Source of the DNA: Ravibacter sp964562455
GTDB taxonomy: Bacteria > Bacteroidota > Bacteroidia > Cytophagales > Spirosomataceae
Direction of reading: 5' to 3'
Length of the DNA stretch: 64,000 nucleotides
Assembly: GCA_964562455.1 (NCBI GenBank)
Contig: CAZLTN010000022.1
Location: 1-64,000, forward strand
The notes under the pieces are model-generated. The model was given only the letters and a program-made list of their open reading frames with translations, was not told the origin of the DNA and searched no databases. Positions 8,648 through 19,213 of this stretch are shown here, in pieces (within the stretch, counting starts at the first letter, position 1; the number at the start of each line of letters is the position of its first letter). The translations under genes were made by a program, and so were the position numbers.

Positions 8648-9934
8648 TTATTCTACTTCGATTTTATAAATCCCCTGGATACTCCCCCCTTCCGTAACAT
8701 CGAAAGTGCGGGTTGCAGTCGTGCCATTAAGCTCGTAGTAGCCGTTCTTACTGCCATCGGCTGTGCTCACCCGCAGATACACCTTACCGTCGATTTCGAC
8801 CGAGCCATAAGATCCTCCCGGGTTTGTAACAGCGGGAATCCCCGACACCTTTGTAAGTGCTTTGGTGTTCACATCCACTACATGAAATTCCCAGATGTCG
8901 GTAAGGTTGATATTGCCTTGCGGCCCACCGGTTAGCGGGGTGTTATTGATGGGCACCACCAGTTTCCCGTCTTTGGCAAAGACGCTTACGAACTTGCTTT
9001 TGCCGTCACTGCGGATATCGTCCATGTTAAGCGACCAGGCTGCATCCACGTTGGTCTCGTTTGCTTTGATCCTTGCAATTTTGGACCTCCCGCCCAAAGC
9101 TCCTGCCTGCAGGTTTACACGGTCTCCACCCTGGCACACGATATACAGATCGCCATTGGTATCAAAACTGTACATCGGGTTGTCGTTGATATAAGCAATC
9201 GAACCGGTGCCTTCAATCTTCGTGGTTTTTTCGTATTTGCCTGTAGCGATATCGATCACAGCAATATAAATATCCGGGTAAAAATCATCCCAGAACCCTT
9301 TCTGCGAGCCATCTGTTTTAGCGTATGTAATGTTGGCAAATAATTTGCCGTTTTTTACCGCAAGGAATTTCTGGCCTGCAGAACGGTATTTGATAGCGGC
9401 TTCATCCGCCCCGCGCTCGTTTACCGCCGCCGTCAGGTCAATTTCTCCTGAAGAAACCCTGGAAAGCGTCTTCGGATTGAATTTCTGGATTTTGAGCGGA
9501 GTAGCCGCATCCCAATAGAAACCGGTTGTTTCGTCTGCAATAACAAAATTTCCGGAGCCAAATGCCGAAGCATCCGCTTTCAGGAAACTCTCCACCTCCG
9601 CAATACCGCCGGTTCCTATTTTAAGACGTTCTATCCCCTGTTCATATCCTTTGGAATCAAACATCTTCAGCAGCCAGTTCCCATAAGGGCGCCATCCAGC
9701 CATTCCAAGCCCCTGGAACGACTGATCTATCGTGGAAATGTTCCCGGAAGGGAAAGTATCAAAAACCCTGATATTGCCGGGTCTCTGCGCATTGCTCAGG
9801 TTACTCGAGGTCTGTACGACATACTTATAATTCTTCTCCGGCTCGGGATCGGGATCTTTGCCCTTATCACATCCTGCCAGAAATCCCAGCCCTGCTACGG
9901 CCAGCATCCAGCCTTTCAATATGTGTTTGTTCAT
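8648..9934 (-). CDS. DUF4374 beta-propeller lipoprotein
   Basis: 428 residues. Lipobox LAGC with Cys22, so anchored in a membrane, probably surface-exposed as usual for Bacteroidota lipoproteins; a DPDPEPEK linker follows. The remainder shows propeller-like repeats (YVVQTSSNLSNAQRPG, DLYIVCQGGDRVN, GKVYLRVSTADG) of the DUF4374 family. In Bacteroides the siderophore-binding lipoprotein XusB, partner of the receptor XusA, is to my knowledge of this kind. Located directly downstream of a TonB-dependent receptor (51 nt) and upstream of a putative siderophore esterase, it most likely captures ferric siderophore for the receptor. A similar pair occurs at 16740-20566. Confidence 0.85.
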   Translation of the reverse strand: MNKHILKGWMLAVAGLGFLAGCDKGKDPDPEPEKNYKYVVQTSSNLSNAQRPGNIRVFDTFPSGNISTIDQSFQGLGMAGWRPYGNWLLKMFDSKGYEQGIERLKIGTGGIAEVESFLKADASAFGSGNFVIADETTGFYWDAATPLKIQKFNPKTLSRVSSGEIDLTAAVNERGADEAAIKYRSAGQKFLAVKNGKLFANITYAKTDGSQKGFWDDFYPDIYIAVIDIATGKYEKTTKIEGTGSIAYINDNPMYSFDTNGDLYIVCQGGDRVNLQAGALGGRSKIARIKANETNVDAAWSLNMDDIRSDGKSKFVSVFAKDGKLVVPINNTPLTGGPQGNINLTDIWEFHVVDVNTKALTKVSGIPAVTNPGGSYGSVEIDGKVYLRVSTADGSKNGYYELNGTTATRTFDVTEGGSIQGIYKIEVE

Positions 9935-9985
9935 GATACTTAAGTTATGCCCCTCAGTTTCGGGCTTTTTTGAAATGTGCTTTAT

Positions 9986-12415
9986 TTACTTAATCGATAT
10001 TCCCATTTTCAGATGAATGCTCCGCCCTGCCCGCTGAATGCGGTAATAGTCAAAAACATCCTGGTCAAGCAGATTTTTCACCTCTGCTCCGATAGTAGCG
10101 CGCCCCGACATTAATGAATAATTGATTCCTGCATTCAGAAGATGCTGGGTAGGGATTAACAGATCTGAATTGACCTTTGCACTGCCGAACAAGCCGAGAA
10201 AACCACCGGGTTCCTGGCGGCGGGCGATGGTCTCGAGATAATACTCCTTCAGAAAATTATAATGAATGTATATTTTCAGGTTATCCCGTTCCCCGAATAC
10301 TTTATCGAAATTGCCCGTTGCACCGAGATTCGTAAAAAACCAGGGCGTATTTCTGAGCCGGCTACCGTTTTTCCATTTGTCGAGGGGGGTGGTGATACCG
10401 AAAAGGCGCAGGTCCTGGTAGGTAACATTGGCATTCACCATAAAAAAGCGGCCGACATGCACTGCCCCGTCCAGCTCAACCCCATATCCTTTCACATTAT
10501 CCATATTGGTAAACTGTGCATATGGCGGCTGTATCGGGATCAGTAATATCAATCCTTTGGTATACCTGTAAAAGCCATTTACTTCGAATGAAGCCTTTTT
10601 CCGCCGCTGCCAGCGGTACCCCGCATTCAGGTTGGTACTTCTTTCAGGGTTCAGGTTGAAGTTGGGAACAACCCAGATACCGTCACCGAAAAGCTCGTCC
10701 TGCTGAGGCAGGCGGTTGGCCGCCTCAGCCGAAAACCTGACAAAATGATGCTCGTTCAGGTCAAGCTTAACCGCTTCGGCTATACCCCAGTAGTTGCCCT
10801 TCTTCGTGACCCGCTCGCTTTCCGCTATCGGCCGCGATGCCCACGTATCTGTACCCGAAGAGGCATAATAGTAATGCTTCCCCATCAATGTGTTCGTGAG
10901 CCGGCCGTCCAGCCACCGGCTTTCCAGACTTACTCCCAACACCTGCTTCCGGTAGTCCGTCCGGACCGACAGTACGTCGATATCGGTCCCTGCAAACCGC
11001 GGTCCGTAAGGGTCCCGACCTTTTCTGCCCGCCTCGGTGATCACATAATTGAGCTCCACTTTATGAGCTTCGTTCAATTTATAGCCTAGGTTTGTCCGGG
11101 AAGTCAGGTTACTGAAACCTACGTCGGACAGGGCGGGTTGGCGGCTCTCTCCGAATTGTGAGGAATTATAGGCGACATTCCCAAACCAGTCATAGCGGCC
11201 CCGCAGGGTATCGATCCTGCTGATATTAACTGTGTTATATACCAGGAACTGGTCGACAGAAATACGCCCGCCAGCAAACGTTTTCCCATACCTCACTGTA
11301 GGAACCACCGACGACTGTCCTCCCATGATTGCCCCGTAGGGATCAGTCATCAGCGCCGGATGCTGCTGCTCCCGCGTGAGCGAAAAGCCCGCCAGGCTCA
11401 GCCGCAATTCGTCGGCCCACCGGACATCTCTAACGCCAACAAAAACCTCGCTGTAATAACTGGTAAAGGCATTGTGGAACATACGCATCCGGGCCCGGTA
11501 CTGGTTTCTCGTTTCGGGATCGGTTACTTTGACTTCCGCTTTATAATCGTTGTCCGAATGGTTGAAAAAAAGATCGGCGCCTGTATACCATTTTCTACCC
11601 TCAGGTGCGTAAACGGCGCTGAGCGACGACCTGTGGGTATTGAATGAAGCTGCTTCATACGACAGGTTCAGGTATGACCCCACGTCGGTGCGCGTTACCA
11701 GGTTGACCGCTCCGCCCAAAGCATCGGCTCCCAGACCAACGGGGAGCACGCCCTTGTACACTTCCACGCGCTCGAGCAATTCGACCGGTACGGAAGATAT
11801 ATTATAGCCATCGCGGAGATAATCGAGGGGTATCCCGTTTTTGAAATAACGAATTCCCCTCCCCTGGAACCCATTTACCGAAACATCAGGCGCAGAACCG
11901 AGACCGCCCGTCTGCCTTATTCTCACTCCCGCAGTCCGGTTTATCAGCTCAGTGAGGGTAACAGGCTGGGCGCCGACCTCGCGGGTGTTGACGACCGCCG
12001 CTTTGATCGGCTGATCCATCGCCTCCCGGGTCTCGCTTTTACCATGAACCACCAGGTCTGAAAGCTGTTGTGAGGAATTTTTCAGGACCAGCTCCACTAA
12101 TAACTCCAAAGCAGGTCCCACTGCCACCTGCTGCCTTGCCTCTTCCTTCCCGACATACCTGGCCAGCACCATATAATTTCCTTCTCTAACACCCGCAAAA
12201 TCTGTCTTCCCGTTTTCGTCGCTAAGCCTGACCGGCTGCGCTTCATCTCCGGAATCGTTGAGCAGGTAAACAGTAGCCTGGGTCAGCGGTTCCCCACGCT
12301 CTCCCTTCACCACTACCCGCACTACACCTGATTTCTGGGCCACTGCAGGCTGTGTGCCTCCTAAAAAAGAAACAGTCAGGAGAAAAGCAACGATAAACAG
12401 TCTCTGTAAATACAA
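9986..12415 (-). CDS. TonB-dependent siderophore receptor
   Basis: 809 residues. Signal peptide (about 1-26), a carboxypeptidase-regulatory-like domain (about 30-115), plug domain (about 130-240, with RTAGVRIRQTGGLG and VEVYKGVLPVGLGADALGG) and a 22-strand barrel ending KMGISIK with a terminal aromatic-poor strand. It imports a ferric siderophore through the outer membrane using TonB energy. It is the first gene of the minus-strand locus with the DUF4374 lipoprotein, esterase, YncE-like, YceI, and ABC genes downstream. The promoter region carries TATATTTG and an ATTAGTCTA word shared with the second receptor gene, pointing to common iron control. Confidence 0.92.
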   Translation of the reverse strand: MYLQRLFIVAFLLTVSFLGGTQPAVAQKSGVVRVVVKGERGEPLTQATVYLLNDSGDEAQPVRLSDENGKTDFAGVREGNYMVLARYVGKEEARQQVAVGPALELLVELVLKNSSQQLSDLVVHGKSETREAMDQPIKAAVVNTREVGAQPVTLTELINRTAGVRIRQTGGLGSAPDVSVNGFQGRGIRYFKNGIPLDYLRDGYNISSVPVELLERVEVYKGVLPVGLGADALGGAVNLVTRTDVGSYLNLSYEAASFNTHRSSLSAVYAPEGRKWYTGADLFFNHSDNDYKAEVKVTDPETRNQYRARMRMFHNAFTSYYSEVFVGVRDVRWADELRLSLAGFSLTREQQHPALMTDPYGAIMGGQSSVVPTVRYGKTFAGGRISVDQFLVYNTVNISRIDTLRGRYDWFGNVAYNSSQFGESRQPALSDVGFSNLTSRTNLGYKLNEAHKVELNYVITEAGRKGRDPYGPRFAGTDIDVLSVRTDYRKQVLGVSLESRWLDGRLTNTLMGKHYYYASSGTDTWASRPIAESERVTKKGNYWGIAEAVKLDLNEHHFVRFSAEAANRLPQQDELFGDGIWVVPNFNLNPERSTNLNAGYRWQRRKKASFEVNGFYRYTKGLILLIPIQPPYAQFTNMDNVKGYGVELDGAVHVGRFFMVNANVTYQDLRLFGITTPLDKWKNGSRLRNTPWFFTNLGATGNFDKVFGERDNLKIYIHYNFLKEYYLETIARRQEPGGFLGLFGSAKVNSDLLIPTQHLLNAGINYSLMSGRATIGAEVKNLLDQDVFDYYRIQRAGRSIHLKMGISIK

Positions 12416-12449
12416 GTCTCTATTTCCCTATATCAAAACCGTTGCAATT

Positions 12450-12468
12450 TAGACTAATACCAAATATA
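12450..12468 (-). promoter_or_regulatory. promoter -7 element and candidate metal-repressor operator
   Basis: On the minus strand TATATTTG (12461-12468) fits the Bacteroidota -7 consensus TANNTTTG, 46 nt before the receptor start codon. Directly overlapping its downstream edge is GGTATTAGTCTAAA, whose core ATTAGTCTA (12450-12458) also occurs inside the promoter of the plus-strand receptor gene at 16645-16653. A clear -33 box is not visible. The position across the start site suits a repressor of the DtxR or Fur type. Confidence 0.6.
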
Positions 12469-12792
12469 AACAAAAAAGAAAGAGTCACTTGGCCTCAAGA
12501 AAGAGAATAGGATATAATTTTTCTTTGAATAGTTATTTTTGCCTGTCATGCCGTTTTTGTCCGCGCAATGTCCCCCTCTCCTAAACCAGTCTGTCACTTA
12601 CAAACCAGGATGCGTTTTATAGCCTGCTTTCCAATACATGAATGATTTATATATTTCCCAGCACGTGCCTCGTTTTTTGGCCGGGAAGCAGAGACCGCCC
12701 CCGGCATCAGGAGCCTGGCCCGGAGGAGGAAACATCACTTTGTAAAGCAATTCAATTATTTATACATTCGTGAATCGATTTTTCTGACATCT
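12469..12792 (+). other. intergenic region upstream of the orphan ABC ATPase
   Basis: No gene is seen. A GC-rich island at about 12680-12725 contains GCCGGG and CCCGGC words 14 nt apart that can pair, but matches no riboswitch I know. A possible promoter for the ATPase gene is TTTG (12743-12746) with TATACATT 18 nt later; the -7 element is a poor match to TANNTTTG. Confidence 0.3.
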
Positions 12793-13905
<1,113 letters not shown>

Positions 13906-13906
13906 C

Positions 13907-16429
13907 TCAAATATTAAACCAGAACGATACCTTCACCCCGAATTTGCTTATTTCGGGCTCGTTCCTGTAAGTCAGCCTGTGAACAAAGTCAATCCTGCCT
14001 ACCCTGAAAATATTGTTGATTCCGTATCCTACTTCCACATAGGGCTGCCTTCCGAGCGTCTTGAAGGTTTCGACCGGGTTTCCGGACGGATCGTAGGTAG
14101 GAGTTATATTACGGTTGCCGGCGCTCAGATCGCCATAATATAGCCTCCCCGTGGCAAGCAGCCTCAGCTTCAGCCGCCTGATAGCCGGTATCCGGTTCAG
14201 GATAAACCCGCTGTCGTCGTGCTCGACCCTTAAAGTGGCATACCGGTCACTTATAAATTCGAAATAATTCATCAGGTTAAAGGCATTTTCCACGTAAAAC
14301 CACGATTCGTTACCCAAAGGCGTATATAACATCGGGTATGGCAGCTCGGAAGGTATGTATCCGAAATTGGCTTCGTATGTAGTCCGCCCCACAAATCCCA
14401 GCCTGAAGCTTTGTTTTATATTAAGCCTCAGCTTGTGGTAGTGAAAGTCGCCGCCGAACATTCCTTTCAGGCCAATTGCATACCTGATGGAGACCACGGG
14501 TGCATTTGCATTACCCAGGCTGATCCGTTCATTATTGTTATGCAGGAAAGTCTCGCGATGAGCAAGCCTTGTCTCGAACTCGAGCTCTGTCGTGCGATAG
14601 AAGCTGCTGACGGGTGAGTTATCGCCCTGACTCAGGTCCGTACGGTAGTAAAAGGGGAACAACGGGTCAAAAGTCCTGTTCCTGAGGGTGATCTGGTGCG
14701 TCAACCCTTTGGCAATCTCGCGCTTCAGGTACAGGTAAGCGTCGCGCTGCATATAGGCGCGCCTGAAATTGCCGTACCTCGAAAAAGCTCCGAAAATAGT
14801 ACTTGAACCGATAGTTTCCCTCGTTAACCCCATCCGCTCGATGTCGTACTGGTAATGCATACCGCCCGTTGTCCAGGGCTTTCTCGAAAAAATATGGTCG
14901 ACCCCCAGCCTGTATTTAAATTCCCTGTCCTTAAAACCATAAGCTCCGTAGCCGCTCAATATCCACTTCTTACTGAACTCTTCGTCGGTCTTTATCCCCA
15001 GCCGCAGCCTGTGCCCTTCCACGTTGTTAAATGCGTAGGCATACAGGTAAGGCCCGAAGTCAAGATTCAGCTCGTCTATGTTCTTGTAGCCGTTCACAAA
15101 AATATTCAGTACTTCGGTATAGGTCCTGATCATCGGCACATTAGAAATAGAGTCGATAACCTGGAACGACAGCTTCTCCGCAGCAGAAAGATTCTCAGGT
15201 CGCTTCGACTGCCAGTAATCTGCATCATAATCCATATAGTCGGCGCTAAGCTCTATGCCCGTATCGTAAAATTTCGGATGCCTCGGCTGATCGAGGACAA
15301 ATCCGCTGTTGGTCGTATAGAACTTAAGGAGCAGTCCCGGAGCAGTTTTATTGATCTGCTCAACATCTATCAGCACGCGGGTTTTCACAGGCATCCAGGC
15401 CGAACCCTCTTCCGGCTGCCCGTATTCCTGCTGGATCTTCAGGTTATCTATATAGTTGATATTCGTCTGCGGAAGTATGGATACATCTATCTGCGTAAGC
15501 GCGTAGCTTTCACCGTCAATCCACATCGTCCCGGCAAAAGCCAGGTCCTGCGCCCTCTTCGGCTCAAATTCTATCTTGTAATCGTATCCCTGCCCATTGC
15601 GGATGCTGTCGGCAAGAAAATATTCATAGTACAGCCTCCAGCTGTCGGATATCGGGGAAACAAAGTCCTTTTCAAGAATCCGCAGCCAGTCTTTATAAAA
15701 ATTATATTGCTGGAATGAAGAGCCTATCACCTGTGAAACCAGCCCGCTGTCGTCCATACCAACACCCGAAACCTGGGTCTTCCTGATCACTTCTTTCCGC
15801 TTTAACGGGTTATTCCGGAGAAAAACTTTCGACACCGATTCCGAGATAAAAACAGGCACGACGGTTTCTCCCTCCTCCCCTTTTATCTCTTCGAACTGGT
15901 CGATTATCTCGGTTATCTGCTTTACGGACTTCCTGCTTTTGAATTTTTCGGTAAGCTTATTTACATCGATCTGGGTCCTGGTATAGCTTTCATACTGGGA
16001 AGCGGTCTGCCGGTCCGGGTTGTTGGCTTTCCGGGCTGCTACGACCTTCCTGATCACTGCCCACGCGGGATTCTCACCCGCCCTGACCACCACCTCCCTC
16101 AGGGCATACGGCTCTGCGGTTACCTGGAAGTCTACGGTCTGTTCAGCTTGATTCCGTACAATTCCTTTCGTACTCCTGCGGTAGCCCACGCTGGTGACAA
16201 AAATTGAATCGGCAGGAGGAGTATAGGAAATCTCATAATAACCGTCAAAATCAGTATTCCCCCCTGAAACAGAAGCCATTATAGCCACAGAAGCAAACGG
16301 GACCCCTTCTCCCGTAGCAGCATCAGTAACCCGTCCCTTTATCTTATATAAAGACTGTCCTTTCCCATCCCCTGGGTTGAGCACTGAAATAAAAAACAGG
16401 AAAAGTATAAATTTCTGTATCGCTGTCAT
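13907..16429 (-). CDS. DUF5686 outer-membrane protein with CarboxypepD_reg domain
   Basis: 840 residues. Signal peptide (about 1-24, ending GQS), a carboxypeptidase-regulatory-like beta-sandwich at about 30-115 (KGRVTDAATGEGVPFASVAI, FDGYYEISY), then the DUF5686 region, beginning around LREVVVRAGENPAWAVIRKV and continuing as a predicted outer-membrane barrel rich in aromatic alternating strands to the C-terminal KFGVKVSFWFNI. Common in Bacteroidota, function unknown. Monocistronic: divergent from the receptor gene at 16740 and convergent with the ABC ATPase gene. The end of the gene is 1 nt from the heptad repeat. Confidence 0.88.
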   Translation of the reverse strand: MTAIQKFILFLFFISVLNPGDGKGQSLYKIKGRVTDAATGEGVPFASVAIMASVSGGNTDFDGYYEISYTPPADSIFVTSVGYRRSTKGIVRNQAEQTVDFQVTAEPYALREVVVRAGENPAWAVIRKVVAARKANNPDRQTASQYESYTRTQIDVNKLTEKFKSRKSVKQITEIIDQFEEIKGEEGETVVPVFISESVSKVFLRNNPLKRKEVIRKTQVSGVGMDDSGLVSQVIGSSFQQYNFYKDWLRILEKDFVSPISDSWRLYYEYFLADSIRNGQGYDYKIEFEPKRAQDLAFAGTMWIDGESYALTQIDVSILPQTNINYIDNLKIQQEYGQPEEGSAWMPVKTRVLIDVEQINKTAPGLLLKFYTTNSGFVLDQPRHPKFYDTGIELSADYMDYDADYWQSKRPENLSAAEKLSFQVIDSISNVPMIRTYTEVLNIFVNGYKNIDELNLDFGPYLYAYAFNNVEGHRLRLGIKTDEEFSKKWILSGYGAYGFKDREFKYRLGVDHIFSRKPWTTGGMHYQYDIERMGLTRETIGSSTIFGAFSRYGNFRRAYMQRDAYLYLKREIAKGLTHQITLRNRTFDPLFPFYYRTDLSQGDNSPVSSFYRTTELEFETRLAHRETFLHNNNERISLGNANAPVVSIRYAIGLKGMFGGDFHYHKLRLNIKQSFRLGFVGRTTYEANFGYIPSELPYPMLYTPLGNESWFYVENAFNLMNYFEFISDRYATLRVEHDDSGFILNRIPAIRRLKLRLLATGRLYYGDLSAGNRNITPTYDPSGNPVETFKTLGRQPYVEVGYGINNIFRVGRIDFVHRLTYRNEPEISKFGVKVSFWFNI

Positions 16430-16629
16430 ATATAGCGCAATGTAACAAAAAAACGGAGATAAGATTTTCGTACTTCTTCTTCAGTCTGTAATCAGCGCGA
16501 CAGAAATTTTAAACTAAAAAAAATACAATTTACTTTATCCCGAAACAACGATATAACGCATTTTACAGCCAAAAAATGCCTTTACCCAAATTAAAATCTC
16601 GTTTTTAAACAATTTTCCTATTCATTGCC

Positions 16630-16659
16630 TTGAAATTATTTAGAATTAGTCTATCTTTG
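16630..16659 (+). promoter_or_regulatory. promoter with overlapping candidate repressor operator
   Basis: TTG (16630-16632) and TATCTTTG (16652-16659), separated by 19 nt, match the Bacteroidota -33/-7 pattern well, 80 nt before the receptor start. Between them lies TAGAATTAGTCTA (16641-16653), a near-palindrome (half sites TAGA and TCTA) whose core ATTAGTCTA recurs at the first receptor gene. A repressor bound here would block RNA polymerase. The rest of 16430-16739 is AT-rich and shows no gene. Confidence 0.72.
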
Positions 16660-16739
16660 CGCAGCAATTTTGCTTAGTCTTTGTCCAAATAAGATATTTT
16701 TAACAAAGCTCGAATCTATAGGGATTAAACTTTACTCAA

Positions 16740-19202
16740 GTGAAATACTTATGCATAGCCTTATTAAGCCTGGTGGTTTTTTCCTCTTTTGCTCAAACGG
16801 GAACGTCACGGACAGCCATGGTAAAGGGGAAAGTCCGGAAAGAAGGTGGTGAAGGAGTTTCATTCGCGACGATCAGGCTGAACAAAACCGATATCGCAGT
16901 CTTATCGGATGCAGAAGGCTTTTTTGAACTGAAAAATATTCCTTTCGGAGAATATGAGGTCCTGGTGACATCCCTGGAAATACAGCCGAAGAGCTTCGGA
17001 ATAGTTGTGAACCGGCGCCTCCATGAATTGTCGGTCGATGTTCTTCCCCAATCAGGCATTGATCTCGACGAAGTCAAGGTTACAGGTAAAACCGAGAAAA
17101 AGGAAATCGAAACAAAGGGATTTGCCGTAGCGGTGATCGAGACTAAAGAGGCCTCGCTGAGAAATTTAAATACTAATGAGCTGCTGGACAGGACTGTTGG
17201 AGTAAGGGTCCGTCAAAACGGAGGTGTTGGATCGCGTGTGGAATATAACCTGAACGGCATGTCGGGTAGTGCGGTAGGTCTGTTCCTGGATGGCATAGAG
17301 CTGTCCACATACGGGTCTTCCTTCAACCTGAACAATATCCCGCCGGCAATGATAGAGCGCATTGAAGTATATAAAGGGGTGCTTCCGGCCCACCTTTCCG
17401 GAGATTATGTGGGAGGGGCCATCAACGTGGTTCTGAAAAAGGATGCCTCGCAGAACAATGTTACGGTAGCGGCATCTTACGGGTCTTTTAATACGTTCCA
17501 GTCCGACCTGTCCGGGTCTTACCGGAATATGAAGAACGGCTTTACGACCAGGGTTTCGGGATTTTACACGTATACCGACAACAGTTACACTACCTGGGGC
17601 AAGTTCTCCAAATTCGTACATGCCAATCGCACATTAGAGCGGTATTACCGGGCTAAAAGATTTAACGACACCTATAAATCGTTAGGCGGACGTTTTGAGG
17701 TGGGCTTCACCAATGTAAAATGGGCAGATCTCTTTTTCCTGGGATATAATATTTCCGACACCTATAGCGAAATCCCCCACGGCACTACCATGGCCAGGCC
17801 ATATGTAGGTAGGTTCGCCGAATACGATGCCCATGTGTTTACACTGAATTACAACAAGAACAATTTCCTGGTCAAAGGGATGGCCCTGAACGTAAATGCG
17901 GTCCGGAGCTACCGGGGAACGTTTGTACAGGATACCGTGGGCCAGATGTACAACTGGGACGGCAATCCCAGGATGCTCATCCGGAACGGCGTAGAAATTC
18001 CCGTGCCGCCTATTGCGGGCATGGGGCAGCAGGGACCAAAAAGCATTACAGATATCAACCGCCGGATCACCAATATGCGTACCAACCTGGCGTACACGAT
18101 CGCATCCGGCCATAGAATTTCCCTGAACCACAAGATGGAAACCACCGACCGGGACGATAACGACCTGCTAAAACCGGTGAATAAAGACCTGGTAACGACG
18201 AGCAATATCATGAACAATATCATTGCGGCCAACTATGAGTCCCAGATATTGAACAACAAATTAAGAACAAACCTGATGGCTAAATATACCATCAACAGAA
18301 CCATCCAGACAAAGCCGGAAATTATCACCGAAGGCGATGTAACCATTATAAAAAGAAACAAGAACAAGACCGTGAACAATAACCGGGGATACGGCGCCAC
18401 GGTTTCCTACAACGTCATACCGCTACTGTATATCATCGGATCGACCGAAAACTCTTACGTGGTGGCCACCGAGGCGCAATTGTACGGCGACCCTGACAAT
18501 AACATCCTCGAAAACCCGGGGTTGGTACCTGAAAAGAACATAAACTACAACATCGGGTTCCGTTACGGGGCCGTCAATATCGGGAAACACAAGCTCACCC
18601 TGTACGGAAGCACCTTCTGGAGGAACGGGTTCAACAAAATAAGCCTGCGGGCGGTAGAAAACCAGATCGTACAGGGACGGGAAAGTGACGGGGACATCGA
18701 GTTTACCAAATATATAAACCTGGGAAAAACCCAATCGAGGGGATTTGAAGGAGAGATCATATATATATATGACAACAAGCTGAATGCCCTCTTTAATTTT
18801 TCCAAGTTCAATTCATTGTTTAAGCAGGAATATGACGAAAAAGGCAAGCCTCATGACCTGTACGACCTGCAGTTGCCGAATGAACCGTTCTTTACGATAA
18901 ACGGGAGCGTGCAGTACCGTCTCAACAACGTTTTTCAGAAAAGCTCTATCCTGAACATCTATTACAATGCCGGTTATGTAGCCCCCTTCAGTACTGTCTG
19001 GATGGCTTCTGAATGGTTTACAACACCTACCCAGTTTTATCATGATATAGGCAGCAGCTACCGGTTGCCGAATGGCAAAATGGTAGTGAGCCTGGACCTC
19101 AAAAACGCTCTGAACGCAGAAATTTATGACAATTTCGGAGTACAGAAACCAGGCAGAAGCATTTCCGTAAAGTTGAATTACACGATCAGTAAATTTTTAT
19201 AA
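16740..19202 (+). CDS. TonB-dependent receptor, second copy
   Basis: 820 residues from a GTG start; the next residues (KYLCIALLSLVVFSSFAQ) form a clean signal peptide, which decides the start. A carboxypeptidase-regulatory-like domain (about 25-100), plug (about 120-235, with DRTVGVRVRQNGGVGSR and IEVYKGVLPAHLSGDYVGG) and barrel follow; the C-terminus PGRSISVKLNYTISKFL ends in an aromatic-leucine pair suitable for BamA. The plug and closing strands are similar to those of the receptor at 9986-12415 (VYKGVLP, RPGRSIxxK), so they are related paralogues. It is 11 nt before a lipoprotein gene. Iron-chelate uptake is the likely role, supported by the shared promoter word. Confidence 0.9.
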   Translation: MKYLCIALLSLVVFSSFAQTGTSRTAMVKGKVRKEGGEGVSFATIRLNKTDIAVLSDAEGFFELKNIPFGEYEVLVTSLEIQPKSFGIVVNRRLHELSVDVLPQSGIDLDEVKVTGKTEKKEIETKGFAVAVIETKEASLRNLNTNELLDRTVGVRVRQNGGVGSRVEYNLNGMSGSAVGLFLDGIELSTYGSSFNLNNIPPAMIERIEVYKGVLPAHLSGDYVGGAINVVLKKDASQNNVTVAASYGSFNTFQSDLSGSYRNMKNGFTTRVSGFYTYTDNSYTTWGKFSKFVHANRTLERYYRAKRFNDTYKSLGGRFEVGFTNVKWADLFFLGYNISDTYSEIPHGTTMARPYVGRFAEYDAHVFTLNYNKNNFLVKGMALNVNAVRSYRGTFVQDTVGQMYNWDGNPRMLIRNGVEIPVPPIAGMGQQGPKSITDINRRITNMRTNLAYTIASGHRISLNHKMETTDRDDNDLLKPVNKDLVTTSNIMNNIIAANYESQILNNKLRTNLMAKYTINRTIQTKPEIITEGDVTIIKRNKNKTVNNNRGYGATVSYNVIPLLYIIGSTENSYVVATEAQLYGDPDNNILENPGLVPEKNINYNIGFRYGAVNIGKHKLTLYGSTFWRNGFNKISLRAVENQIVQGRESDGDIEFTKYINLGKTQSRGFEGEIIYIYDNKLNALFNFSKFNSLFKQEYDEKGKPHDLYDLQLPNEPFFTINGSVQYRLNNVFQKSSILNIYYNAGYVAPFSTVWMASEWFTTPTQFYHDIGSSYRLPNGKMVVSLDLKNALNAEIYDNFGVQKPGRSISVKLNYTISKFL

Positions 19203-19213
19203 AAAAGTCAAAC

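Noticed and set aside
12680..12725. GC-rich folded leader considered as a riboswitch
   Set aside because: Does not match the conserved cores of cobalamin, TPP or Moco riboswitches known to me.
14855..15718. 287-codon plus-strand frame antisense to the DUF5686 gene
   Set aside because: It mirrors a well-supported gene; composition rich in Arg/His/Pro and no domain.
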